Position numbers and translations under genes: made by a program. A DNA stretch of 64,000 nucleotides from Nitrospirota bacterium (GTDB taxonomy: Bacteria > Nitrospirota > Nitrospiria > Nitrospirales > Nitrospiraceae): contig JAGXAR010000001.1 in NCBI GenBank assembly GCA_018971525.1, positions 1 to 64,000 on the forward strand, given 5' to 3'. How positions within the stretch are numbered: the stretch's first letter is position 1; each line of letters starts with the position of its first letter. The notes below the pieces were generated by a model that was not told the origin of the DNA, did not search any database, and saw only the letters and a list, made by a program, of their open reading frames with translations. This document shows, piece after piece, positions 44,703 through 52,689 of this stretch.

Positions 44703-45143
44703 ATGCGTTTCAAGATTATTGTCAAAGCAAACAAAGATTCTGAAGCCGGCGTGATGCCGAGTGAGAAACTTCTGACCGAGATGGGAAAGTTCAATGACGA
44801 GTTGGTGAAGGCCGGGGTACTTCTTGCAGGCGATGGGCTTCATCCAAGCTCGAAGGGCGCCCGCGTGAAGTTTTCAGGAGACACGCGCACCGTGATCGAT
44901 GGGCCGTTTGCTGAGACCAAAGAACTCATTGCGGGCTACTGGATGTGGCAAGTCAAATCGAAGGAAGAGGCGATCGCCTGGGTGAAACGCTGCCCGAATC
45001 CTCATGCAGGGGGAGCGGAGATCGAGATTCGGCAGGTGTTCGAAGCAGAGGATTTCGGCGCCGAGTTCACCCCGGAACTGAGGGAACAAGAGGAGCGGAT
45101 ACGCATGCAAGCCGAACAACACAAAAGGGGCGGAGCGCGATAG
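44703..45143 (+). CDS. YCII/DGPF-domain protein 4
   Basis: A 146-residue protein starting MRFKIIVKANKDSEAG after CAGGAGG. It has [26 protein letters not shown] and a characteristic AEIEIRQVFEAEDFG followed by a helical, charged tail (LREQEERIRMQAEQHK). This long subtype is distinct from the 120-residue ones, which suggests division of function within the cluster. Confidence 0.88.
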   Translation: MRFKIIVKANKDSEAGVMPSEKLLTEMGKFNDELVKAGVLLAGDGLHPSSKGARVKFSGDTRTVIDGPFAETKELIAGYWMWQVKSKEEAIAWVKRCPNPHAGGAEIEIRQVFEAEDFGAEFTPELREQEERIRMQAEQHKRGGAR

Positions 45144-45212
45144 GTAGGCCGGTGTCCCGATGAGGGAGGCACCGGGAGGACCGGCGCTCATCGCACAAGA
45201 AAGGATACTGCG

Positions 45213-45920
45213 ATGCAAATCAAGCTGATGTGGGCCGGCCGAGTGATCTCTGGTCTGCTCGCGCTTCTGTTCACGATGAGCGCGGTCATGAAACTGATGG
45301 GCGGGGCCGAGGTGACGGCAGGGATGGCACGCATGGGACTCCCGGAGTCGCTGCGCGTCCCGCTCGGGATGCTGGAGTTCTCCTGCGTCGCGATCTACCT
45401 CATTCCGGCAACTTCGGTGACGGCTGCGATTCTGCTGACCGGGTACATCGGCGGCGCAATCGTCACCCACCTGCGAATAGGCGAGGCGGTCTTCCTCCAA
45501 CTCGCGATGGGGACTCTGATCTGGCTTGGCCTGTACCTCCGCGAGCACCGGCTCAAAGCGCTGATTCCGCTGAAGACGCATGATGCCGTCGATTTCAGCC
45601 CCCTCGGTCGACTAATGGGTACAGGGCCGTGCCCCCCTTGGAGCCCGGCTCCAACCCGAATTCACAGAGGAGGCATCCATGTTCGCGATCATCGCACTCA
45701 CCGTGGTCGTGCTCATCGCTGCGGTACTCATCTATGCCGCAACCAAGCCGGACACGTTCCGTGTCCAGCGCTCGATCAGCATCAACGCGCCGCCGGAACG
45801 AATCTTTGCGCACATCAACGACTTGACCAAGTGGGGCGCCTGGTCGCCCTGGGAGAAGATGGACCCGGCGATGAAGAAAACACTCAGCGACGCACCACAA
45901 GGGAAGGGGGCCGTGTGTGA
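45213..45920 (+). CDS. DoxX-like membrane protein with run-on C-terminus
   Basis: The conserved part, residues 1-122, has four hydrophobic segments (GRVISGLLALLFTMSAVMKL, VAIYLIPATSVTAAILLTGYIGGAI) and ends at LREHRLKALIPLK, where relatives stop. Here the frame continues for more than 110 further residues, overlapping the next gene by 242 bases in a different frame. The extension is Arg/His-rich and unlike a real domain, so the native stop has probably been lost by a small indel or point change near 45575. DoxX-like proteins are small quinone- or redox-associated membrane proteins. Confidence 0.7.
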   Translation: MQIKLMWAGRVISGLLALLFTMSAVMKLMGGAEVTAGMARMGLPESLRVPLGMLEFSCVAIYLIPATSVTAAILLTGYIGGAIVTHLRIGEAVFLQLAMGTLIWLGLYLREHRLKALIPLKTHDAVDFSPLGRLMGTGPCPPWSPAPTRIHRGGIHVRDHRTHRGRAHRCGTHLCRNQAGHVPCPALDQHQRAAGTNLCAHQRLDQVGRLVALGEDGPGDEENTQRRTTREGGRV

Positions 45921-46206
45921 ATGGAACGGTAATAACGCGATCGGTCAGGGCCGGATGGAAATCCTGGAGTCTCTCCCCGCTTCCAAGATCTTGATCAAAC
46001 TGGTTTTTCTCAAGCCGTTTGAAGCGCACAACTTCGCGGAGTTCATCTTTGAGCGCAACGGCAACTCCACGAACGTCACCTGGGCGATGTTTGGTCCCGC
46101 CCCCTACATAACGAAGGTCATAAGCCTCTTTATGAATTGCGACAAAATGGTTGGCCCGCAGTTCGAAACCGGCCTTGCGAATATGAAGGCCGTGACTGAA
46201 ACGTAA
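45679..46206 (+). CDS. SRPBCC (polyketide cyclase/START-like) protein
   Basis: A 175-residue protein starting MFAIIALTVVVLIAAVLIYA after AGAGGAGG. A membrane helix (2-21) anchors an SRPBCC domain: VQRSISINAPPERIFAHINDL, WGAWSPWEKMDPAM, then MEILESLPASKILIKLVFLKPFE and TWAMFGPAPYITKVISLFM. The fold has a hydrophobic cavity for small lipophilic ligands. Its gene begins inside the run-on tail of the DoxX-like frame. Confidence 0.87.
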   Translation: MFAIIALTVVVLIAAVLIYAATKPDTFRVQRSISINAPPERIFAHINDLTKWGAWSPWEKMDPAMKKTLSDAPQGKGAVCEWNGNNAIGQGRMEILESLPASKILIKLVFLKPFEAHNFAEFIFERNGNSTNVTWAMFGPAPYITKVISLFMNCDKMVGPQFETGLANMKAVTET

Positions 46207-46221
46207 GAAAGGATGGGGCAC

Positions 46222-46582
46222 ATGCGCTAGGTCGATGGATTTGTTCTGGCCGTTCCGAAGAAGAAGTTGAACGCGTACCGCCGCCTGGCCGGGAAGGCAG
46301 GAAACATCTGACGGGAGCATGGCGAGCTGGAATATCGGGAGTGTGCCGGCGATGATCTCAAGGTCAAGTTCGGAGTGCCGTTCCCGCGTTTGGCCAAGGC
46401 GAAGCCTGGCGAGACAGTGGTTGTTCTCCTGGATCGTGTTCAAGTCGCGAGTTCACCGCGACCGCGTCAATGCCAAGGCCATGAAGGATTCGCGCCTCGC
46501 AGGAATGTGCGACTCCAAGTCGATGCCGTTCGACATGAAGCGTATGACGTACGGCGGGTTCAAGGTGCTGGTCGACGCCTAG
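46222..46582 (+). pseudogene. DUF1428-family gene with two stops and a frameshift
   Basis: The family sequence can be followed end to end, but the gene is broken three times. After MR there is TAG at 46228 (a Tyr is expected), then VDGFVLAVPKKKLNAYRRLAG. A TGA at 46309 replaces the Trp of WREHG, then YRECAGDDLKVKFGVPFPRL. Near 46420 the frame shifts within GTGGTTGTTC, after which WIVFKSRVHRDRVNAK and GGFKVLVDA are read to TAG 46582. Three independent lesions argue for true decay rather than sequencing error. Confidence 0.85.
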
Positions 46583-46618
46583 CCTGGTACTTCGCACCAA
46601 TCGAAAGGGAAAACCATC

Positions 46619-46996
46619 ATGCAATATATGCTGATGTGCTGCATCAGTGAGAAGGCATGGGCAGGATTGCCGGACAATGAGAAGGACAGGATCATGCGGG
46701 AGTATGGAGCCCTGGTGCAGAGTCTCGCCCAGCGCGGCCAGTTGCGTGGCGGCGGGCGGCTCCACCCGACCTCGTCAGCCACGACCGTGCGCATGAAGAA
46801 TGGCAGAGCAGTTCTCACAGATGGGCCGTTTGCGGAAACCAAAGAGCAACTCGGCGGCTACCATCTGGTCGACTGCAAAGACCTGGACGAAGCGCTCTCC
46901 ATCGCCGCACGCATTCCAACGCTTCCTGCAGGAGGCGCAATCGAAGTGCGCCCGCTCGAGTCGTCTCACGAGAACGACCTCGCAGCACGCAGGTGA
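46619..46996 (+). CDS. YCII/DGPF-domain protein 5
   Basis: A 125-residue protein starting MQYMLMCCISEKAWAG after GAAAGGG. It has [25 protein letters not shown] and IEVRPL. It carries a Cys pair at positions 7-8 that the other YCII proteins lack. It lies downstream of the broken DUF1428 gene and closes the cluster. Confidence 0.86.
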   Translation: MQYMLMCCISEKAWAGLPDNEKDRIMREYGALVQSLAQRGQLRGGGRLHPTSSATTVRMKNGRAVLTDGPFAETKEQLGGYHLVDCKDLDEALSIAARIPTLPAGGAIEVRPLESSHENDLAARR

Positions 46997-47097
46997 ATGG
47001 GGACTGAGGAGTCCGCCTTGATCCTCGCGTGATCGCGCGAGGATAGTTTCGATTGGAGTGATCATCGACCGATAACTATCAAATGAAGGAGGTCCCT

Positions 47098-47697
47098 ATG
47101 CATTTGAAATTCATTCCCCTCACCTGCCTGGCTCTCGCATTGATCGCATCTCCGGTCATGGCCAAGGAGAAGAAGCACGAGAAACAAATGGACTCGCAAG
47201 CGATGATGGAGCTCTGGAAGAAGCTGGCCCAGCCAGGCGAGCCGCACAAGTTGTTTGCTGGCCTGGCCGGCAACTGGACCACCACCACCAAGGAGTGGAT
47301 GGAACCAGGCAAGCCTCCGACGGAATCGACCGGCACCGCAGACATGAGAATGCTCTTGGACGGACGCTTTCTGTATCAGGAATACAACAGCCAGATGATG
47401 GGACAACCCTTCTCTGGAATCGGCATCGACGCGTACGACAATGTCACCAAGCGCTATGTCACGGCATGGATGGATACGATGGGCACAGGGATTTTCATCA
47501 TGGAAGGCATGGCAAGCGCGGATGGCAAGACCATCACGCTGAAGGGCCAGCACCCTGAACCGGGCGGCGGACAGATGAAGCACCGTGCCGTCTGGAAGAT
47601 CATCGACACCAACTCCCAGACATTCGAAATGTACGGCACTCACCACAAGGGCAAGGAGATGAAGTTTCTTGAGATCGTCTATACGCGAAAGCCGTAG
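47098..47697 (+). CDS. DUF1579 exported protein
   Basis: A 199-residue protein starting MHLKFIPLTC after GAAGGAGG. The signal peptide (1-20) ends at ASPVMAKE. DUF1579 features are present: EPHKLFAGLAGNWTTTTKEW, then ADMRMLLDGRFLYQEYNSQMMGQPFSGIG and YVTAWMDTMGTGIFIMEG. The domain is a lipocalin-like beta barrel of unknown role, here exported to the periplasm. Such genes often accompany YCII/ECF42 clusters. Confidence 0.85.
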   Translation: MHLKFIPLTCLALALIASPVMAKEKKHEKQMDSQAMMELWKKLAQPGEPHKLFAGLAGNWTTTTKEWMEPGKPPTESTGTADMRMLLDGRFLYQEYNSQMMGQPFSGIGIDAYDNVTKRYVTAWMDTMGTGIFIMEGMASADGKTITLKGQHPEPGGGQMKHRAVWKIIDTNSQTFEMYGTHHKGKEMKFLEIVYTRKP

Positions 47698-47769
47698 ACC
47701 CGCTCATTGACCTGGGTTGAGGGACGTGCTTGACTAGGCGCTCAACACCATTCCCTGAGGAGGATTCTT

Positions 47770-48204
47770 ATGCAACGGATGATTGGGACCTTGGCATTGA
47801 CACTGATGCTTACCGGGCTCAGCGGCTGCAGCTACTTGTTCTATCCACGCGCCGGCGACTATGCGGCACAGGCGAAGGGCGCGAGCGGCGTTGAGACCAT
47901 GATCAACCTCACGAACATGATGGAAGCCACTGCAGCCAAGGCCAAGGGCGGCAAGGGCGTCGACAACGCCTTCGACGATCTGCACAACCAGCTTCATGCG
48001 CTCAGTGATGCATTCTGCGGTGTGACGGAGGCGCAGGCGAAGACGCCGGCCTACGACCTCGCCGTGACGCACAAGAAAGAGATGATGGCTATTTTCAAGC
48101 GGCTGTGGAAATTCAAGGACGATCAACCGCAACGTGACCAGCATCTTGATCTCCTGACCATCGAGTTGAAGGAGCTGCGCGACACATTACAGACGATCAA
48201 GTAG
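47770..48204 (+). CDS. Hypothetical lipoprotein
   Basis: A 144-residue protein with a lipobox (LTGLSGCS, Cys about 20) and TGAGGAGG upstream. The mature part is helical and Lys-rich (MMEATAAKAKGGKGVDNAF, LHNQLHALSDAFCGV), then RLWKFKDDQP and a C-terminal helix. It contains one internal Cys. The family is not recognised; the protein is probably anchored to the outer membrane. Confidence 0.75.
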   Translation: MQRMIGTLALTLMLTGLSGCSYLFYPRAGDYAAQAKGASGVETMINLTNMMEATAAKAKGGKGVDNAFDDLHNQLHALSDAFCGVTEAQAKTPAYDLAVTHKKEMMAIFKRLWKFKDDQPQRDQHLDLLTIELKELRDTLQTIK

Positions 48205-48226
48205 CACTCTAGAAGGGAGGCGCGTG

Positions 48227-49396
48227 ATGGCACGCTCAGCGACCATAAATCCTCTTCGCCCGGCCACCGGCCCCGTCGCCCTGTTGATCGGCACACGTAA
48301 GGGAGCATTCATCCTGAGAAGCGATCGAACACGGCGGAATTGGACATTGTCCGCGCCGATGTTCCTGGGCCACATCGTGCATCATGTGGTGCTGGACCCG
48401 CGGGATCGGCGGACCATACTCATGGCGGCCAGCACCGGCCACTTGGGACCGACGATCTTTCGCTCGACCGACCTGGGCAAAACCTGGAAAGAAGCGAAGA
48501 CTCCGCCGGCCTTTCAGAAAGCGCCGGAAGGCCAGGAAGGCCGGGTGGTGAATCACGTGTTCTGGCTCACGCCGGGACACCCGAGCGAACCGAACGTGTG
48601 GTACGCCGGAACCTCGCCGCAGGGACTCTTCCGCTCCGTCGACGGAGGCATCACGTGGGAACCGTTTTCCTACATCAACGACGATCCTCAGTACCGCGAG
48701 TGGATGGGCAGCGTGCAGGACGGCACGCCGGACGGACCGAAGCTGCACTCGATCATCGTCGATCCACGCGATCCCGGACACCTGTACTTCGCCATGTCGG
48801 GAGGCGGCGTGCACGAATCAGTCGACGGCGGCCGAACCTGGACGCCCATCGTGCAAGGACTCGAAGTGGTCGAGGGGTTCGACGCATCCACGATCACCTT
48901 CCACGACCCCCATTGCGTACGGCTCTGCGCGACGAATCCGGACCGGTTGTATCAACAGAATCACTGCGGGATTTACAGGTTGGATCGATCTGAGGGGCGA
49001 TGGATCCGCATCGGCAACAATATGCCGAAAAAGATCGGAGACATCGGCTTCCCGATGGTGCTGCACCCGCGCGATGCCGACACCGCATGGGTGTTCCCGA
49101 TGGACGGCTCGACGGTGTGGCCGCGCGTGAGTCCGGGGGGCAAACCCGCTGCCTACATCACGCGCAATGGCGGGAAGACCTGGACGAGACAGGACAAAGG
49201 CTTTCCGCGAGTGAATGCCTGGTGGACGGTGAAACGGCAAGCCATGACGGCAGACGCCCATGAGCCGGTGGGGCTCTATCTCGGCACCACGAGCGGCGAG
49301 ATCTGGGCAAGCCGAACCGGAGGATCAGGTTGGACCTGCGTGGCCCGCCATCTGCCGGAGATCTACTCCATAGAGGTCGCGGAACTTGGACGATGA
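48227..49396 (+). CDS. Asp-box (BNR/sortilin-like) beta-propeller protein
   Basis: A 389-residue protein from ATG 48227 after GGGAGG. Asp-box repeats mark propeller blades: RSTDLGKTW, RSVDGGITW, ESVDGGRTW and RNGGKTW, with LIGTRKGAFIL at the start and GLYLGTTSGEIWAS near the end. No signal peptide is visible, so it is cytoplasmic, unlike sialidases. The catalytic residues of sialidases are not evident. Its stop overlaps the MoaD/ThiS-like gene by four bases (ATGA), which suggests a functional pair. Confidence 0.85.
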   Translation: MARSATINPLRPATGPVALLIGTRKGAFILRSDRTRRNWTLSAPMFLGHIVHHVVLDPRDRRTILMAASTGHLGPTIFRSTDLGKTWKEAKTPPAFQKAPEGQEGRVVNHVFWLTPGHPSEPNVWYAGTSPQGLFRSVDGGITWEPFSYINDDPQYREWMGSVQDGTPDGPKLHSIIVDPRDPGHLYFAMSGGGVHESVDGGRTWTPIVQGLEVVEGFDASTITFHDPHCVRLCATNPDRLYQQNHCGIYRLDRSEGRWIRIGNNMPKKIGDIGFPMVLHPRDADTAWVFPMDGSTVWPRVSPGGKPAAYITRNGGKTWTRQDKGFPRVNAWWTVKRQAMTADAHEPVGLYLGTTSGEIWASRTGGSGWTCVARHLPEIYSIEVAELGR

Positions 49397-49653
49397 ACGT
49401 GTCGATTCCCACTCCGCTGCGCTCCTACACAGCCGGGCAGGGTGAGGTACAGGCCGATGGCACCTCACTCGAGGAAGTGCTTGTCACCCTCGACCGCCAC
49501 TATCCCGGCATCCGATTCCGCATCATCACGGAACAGGACACGATCAGAACACACATCAGAATTTTTGTGAATGGAGAACAGGTACAGCACCTCGCTGTCC
49601 CGGTTCGACCCGATGATCATATTCATATCGTCTGCGCCTTGAGCGGTGGCTGA
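49393..49653 (+). CDS. MoaD/ThiS-like small sulfur-carrier protein
   Basis: An 86-residue protein with the beta-grasp pattern: VSIPTPLRSYTAGQGEVQ, LEEVLVTLDRHYPGIRFRII, then the C-terminal diglycine in CALSGG. The diglycine end is what MoaD, ThiS and related carriers use for adenylation and thiocarboxylation. No E1-like or MoaE gene lies nearby. The gene is translationally coupled to the Asp-box protein, so it may serve an unusual partner rather than molybdopterin or thiamine synthesis. Confidence 0.85.
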   Translation: MNVSIPTPLRSYTAGQGEVQADGTSLEEVLVTLDRHYPGIRFRIITEQDTIRTHIRIFVNGEQVQHLAVPVRPDDHIHIVCALSGG

Positions 49654-49697
49654 CGCTTCGTCGACGTTCGTTCCAATGCCTTACGGAAAGGAAAGAC

Positions 49698-50555
49698 ATG
49701 ACGCAACAATCATCTGAGCAGATCATCGAAGCCCAACGTCAGGACTGGAACCGCGTCGCAGGCGGCTGGGAGAAGTGGGATCGCTTCTTCGACGAGAATA
49801 TGACGTTCCTCAATCACCGGCTCGTCGCGGACGCGCGACTCCGTACCGGTCAGCACGTGCTCGACCTGGGATCGGGCACCGGTTATCCGGCCTTGCTCGC
49901 CGCGCAAGCCGTGGGACCACAAGGAAGCGTAATCGGCATCGATTTGGCTGAAGCCATGCTGACTGCCGCAGGACGCAAGGCGAAGACGCTTGGCCTCACG
50001 AATGTGACATTCCGCACCGGCGATGTGACCACACTTCCGTTCGGGGCCGGTTCGTTTGATGCGGTGATCAGCCGGTTCTGTTTGATGTTCCTGCCTGAGA
50101 TTCCCAAGGCACTCGGCGAGATTACGCGTGTCCTGAAACCGGGCGGCTATCTGGCCGCAGCTGTGTGGGCCTCGCCGGACAAAAATCCCTATCTTAGAAT
50201 TTCGATTGATGTGATCAAGCAGTTGATCGAGTTGCCGCCGCCCGACCCCGAGGCTCCTGGGATATTCCGCCTCGCGAAACCGGGAGATCTTCCCGCGATC
50301 GCCCAGCAGGCCGGCTTACTTCCGCTGGCCGACGAGGAAGTGACAGCCGAGGTGGTCTTCCTCTCTGCACGCGACTACTACACCAGTCTCATGGATCTGG
50401 CCGCCCCCATCCAGAATCTCCTCGCCACACTTTCGGCCTCGCAGAAGAGCGAAGCGGAGCACCGCATCATCCAGGCCGCCGGTTCCTACCAGCGAGGCGC
50501 CGGCATCGCTCTCCCGATGACGGTCCGGTTCGTCACAGCTCGGAAGCCGATATAA
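49698..50555 (+). CDS. Class I SAM-dependent methyltransferase
   Basis: A 285-residue protein starting MTQQSSEQII after GGAAAGGA. The Rossmann methyltransferase core shows motif I VLDLGSGTGYPALLAAQ, VIGIDLAEAML, GDVTTLPFGAGSFDAVISRF and LKPGGYLAAAVW. It is UbiE/COQ5-like in pattern. A C-terminal helical cap (about 175-285) would bind the acceptor, which cannot be identified. Confidence 0.87.
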   Translation: MTQQSSEQIIEAQRQDWNRVAGGWEKWDRFFDENMTFLNHRLVADARLRTGQHVLDLGSGTGYPALLAAQAVGPQGSVIGIDLAEAMLTAAGRKAKTLGLTNVTFRTGDVTTLPFGAGSFDAVISRFCLMFLPEIPKALGEITRVLKPGGYLAAAVWASPDKNPYLRISIDVIKQLIELPPPDPEAPGIFRLAKPGDLPAIAQQAGLLPLADEEVTAEVVFLSARDYYTSLMDLAAPIQNLLATLSASQKSEAEHRIIQAAGSYQRGAGIALPMTVRFVTARKPI

Positions 50556-50565
50556 CGGACGCGGC

Positions 50566-50877
50566 GTGGCGAAACAGAACGACGACTTCACGGACTTCGT
50601 GCTGGATCAACTCAGCAATCTGCGCAACGTGACCTGCCGTGCAATGTTCGGTGGATACGGGCTGTACTGTGGTAGGGTGTTCTTCGGCATCGTCCACAAG
50701 GGCCGGCTCTATTTCAAGACGAACGCAGCCAGGGCGCCACGATATCGCGAGCGCGAGATGACACCATTCAGACCCAGTGCCACACAGAGGCTCAACAGCT
50801 ATTACGAAGTCCCTGTGGACATCCTGGAAGATGCGGAAGAACTGACGATATGGGCTCAGCAGGCCGGCAATCTCTGA
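50566..50877 (+). CDS. TfoX/Sxy N-terminal-domain protein
   Basis: A 103-residue protein starting at GTG (VAKQNDD). The TfoX-N pattern is intact: FVLDQLSNLRNVTCRAMFGGYGLYC, FFGIVHKGRLYFKTN and SYYEVPVDILEDAEEL. The family is named from competence regulators but mostly lacks known function. Its stop overlaps the next ATG (TGATG). It differs from the broken TfoX-like gene at 40883, which belongs to another subgroup. Confidence 0.83.
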   Translation: MAKQNDDFTDFVLDQLSNLRNVTCRAMFGGYGLYCGRVFFGIVHKGRLYFKTNAARAPRYREREMTPFRPSATQRLNSYYEVPVDILEDAEELTIWAQQAGNL

Positions 50878-51371
50878 TGACTATCGCGTTGCAGAGGCTC
50901 AACTCCTCGAGACTCCTGCTCCTTGCCGGGCTCCTCGCCTGTTTGTTGTCTCATACCGTGCGAGCCGATGAGCCTCCTCCGCCTTCGACGGTATGGCAGA
51001 GCGCGCCCGATCTCGCACCGACCCCACAAAAGCCCTGGGTCCTCCGCGACCGGGCCATCGCCTTGAGCCCCCAGTCGCTTCAGACTTTGAAAGATGCTGC
51101 CGCCAGGCCACATCCCCCTGTCTCCATCGAACTCTTCGATGGCATCCGGCATGAGTTGGATATCACCTCCACCGTCTCCCGGATCAACGACTCAGCCGTC
51201 ATACGCGGGCTCCTTAAGAACTCCCCGCACGGGGACTTTACTTTTTTTATCAACGGCAGCGTGATGGCGGGCACCATCCACGTTGGCGATCGCCTCTTCA
51301 AAGTCGAACATGTGTCGAACGGCTACCACCGCCTGCTGGAACTGGATCCCGCAAAGCTCCCTCCAGATTAG
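50877..51371 (+). CDS. Hypothetical exported protein
   Basis: A 164-residue protein whose ATG overlaps the TfoX-like stop. The signal peptide is SRLLLLAGLLACLLSHTVRADE (split here as two helices around residue 20). The mature part is proline-rich at first, then beta-rich (VSIELFDGIRHELDITSTV, GDFTFFINGSVMAGTIHVG, FKVEHVSNGYHRLLEL). The pattern recalls the propeptide of metalloprotease-like or adhesin proteins, but I cannot name a family. Confidence 0.7.
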   Translation: MTIALQRLNSSRLLLLAGLLACLLSHTVRADEPPPPSTVWQSAPDLAPTPQKPWVLRDRAIALSPQSLQTLKDAAARPHPPVSIELFDGIRHELDITSTVSRINDSAVIRGLLKNSPHGDFTFFINGSVMAGTIHVGDRLFKVEHVSNGYHRLLELDPAKLPPD

Positions 51372-51431
51372 GCTCCATCCTCGGCTCCGCCCGTAGAGAT
51401 TGGCCCTTCGCTGTGCCACAATCAGCGGGAC

Positions 51432-51974
51432 ATGTCTTTATCCCTCTGGACTCTCGGCCATTCGACGAGACCGATCGATGAATTCATCGGCTTGTTGCGT
51501 GCCCATCAGATCACTCTTCTCGTCGATGTCCGCACTATTCCTCGATCCCGTTACAATCCGCAGTTCAACAAAGAAACGCTGGCCCAGTCGTTGCACGATG
51601 CCGGACTCCAGTATCGCCACCTGCCGGAGTTGGGCGGCTTACGAAAGCCGAAGAACAATTCCTTAAACGACGGATGGCGCAACGCCAGTTTTCGCGGGTT
51701 CGCCGACTATATGCAGACGGAAGAATTTCACAGAGCCATTGAAGCGCTGATAGCTTTGGGCAGCCAGGACAAGACTACCGTCATGTGCGCGGAAGCGGTA
51801 CCGTGGCGCTGCCATCGGTCGTTGATCGCCGATGCGCTGGTGAGCCGGGGCTGGGAGGTCCGGCATATCATGTCTCCCGAGAAAGCCACCCTACATGCCC
51901 TCACGTCATTTGCCCATCTCGAGAAGGGAACGCTGACCTATCCGAAACCGACTAATCCCCCTTCGTTGTTCTAA
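51432..51974 (+). CDS. DUF488-family protein
   Basis: A 180-residue protein: LWTLGHSTRPIDEFIGLLRAH at the start, VDVRTIPRSRYNPQFN, YRHLPELGGLRKPKN, then VMCAEAVPWRCHRSLIAD with the conserved Cys and Arg. The function of DUF488 is not established; some members bind nucleic acid or are linked to DNA-repair islands. It lies alone, followed ten bases later by a DUF2784 gene. Confidence 0.87.
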   Translation: MSLSLWTLGHSTRPIDEFIGLLRAHQITLLVDVRTIPRSRYNPQFNKETLAQSLHDAGLQYRHLPELGGLRKPKNNSLNDGWRNASFRGFADYMQTEEFHRAIEALIALGSQDKTTVMCAEAVPWRCHRSLIADALVSRGWEVRHIMSPEKATLHALTSFAHLEKGTLTYPKPTNPPSLF

Positions 51975-51983
51975 CCGAGTGCG

Positions 51984-52364
51984 ATGATGTACCTACTCCT
52001 GGCCGATCTGGTCCTGATTGTTCACATGGCGTTTGTGGTCTTCGTCCTGTGCGGCGGGCTGCTTGTGCTGAGGTGGCGATGGATCGCGTGGCTGCACCTG
52101 CCGGCTGCCTTGTGGGGCGCGGTCGTCGAATTCACCGGCTGGATCTGCCCGCTCACGCCGCTGGAGAATTGGTTTCGCACCCAGGGTGGCGAGGCAGGCC
52201 ATGAACACGATTTTCTGGCGCGTTACCTGCTGCCGATCCTCTACCCAGGGGACCTGACCCGAGACCTTCAGTTGCTGTTGGGCACAGTGGTGATCGTCCT
52301 CAATGCCGCCGTTTATCGGTGGCTCTGGCGGATACGGGCTCGTGGTGCGTCTCGGAGTCGATAG
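51984..52364 (+). CDS. DUF2784 membrane protein
   Basis: A 126-residue protein with four hydrophobic segments: LLLADLVLIVHMAFVVFVLC, the GGLLVLRW region, WLHLPAALWGAVVEFTGWIC and LLLGTVVIVLNAAVY. PLTPLENWFRTQGGEAGHE is the family motif. Its function is unknown. Confidence 0.85.
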   Translation: MMYLLLADLVLIVHMAFVVFVLCGGLLVLRWRWIAWLHLPAALWGAVVEFTGWICPLTPLENWFRTQGGEAGHEHDFLARYLLPILYPGDLTRDLQLLLGTVVIVLNAAVYRWLWRIRARGASRSR

Positions 52365-52531
52365 GGTTCGCGCGGGCGGGCGAATGTCATTGGCCTCCTA
52401 CCTCGCACGGCACTGGTTCACGCGCGGCCCATTCCAGGGAACGAGGGCCGTCACAAGAGGTAGCCTCGACCACTGTCCCTTTTGTACCTATCGAGGCTGT
52501 ACAATACGCTCGATCCCGGCAACTCAGAATT

Positions 52532-52555
52532 GGGCCCCACCTCACATTGGGGCCC
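52532..52555. terminator. Perfect GGGCCCC hairpin between genes
   Basis: GGGCCCC and GGGGCCC form a 7-bp perfect stem around ten bases. A second inverted repeat (AGCCTCGA/TCGAGGCT) lies at 52462-52498. There is no T-run. Together they probably end the DUF2784 transcript before the ArsM-like gene. Confidence 0.45.
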
Positions 52556-52621
52556 TGCAAGTAGGGCTGCTCCCCCGCCCACGCGTACCGGGAACCGAGC
52601 AGACTGCTATAAAAAACGGTG

Positions 52622-52650
52622 TTGACGTACCGGCAGGGTAGTTGATACAT
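52622..52650 (+). promoter_or_regulatory. Probable promoter of the arsM-arsS-PiT genes
   Basis: TTGACG and ATACAT with a 17-bp spacer lie 40 bp before the ArsM-like ATG. No copy of the ATCAAGA-type operator found near arsR is visible here, so control of this branch may differ. Confidence 0.4.
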
Positions 52651-52689
52651 GGACAGGCCTGCATATTTTCATTCGACTGTGAGGACGCT

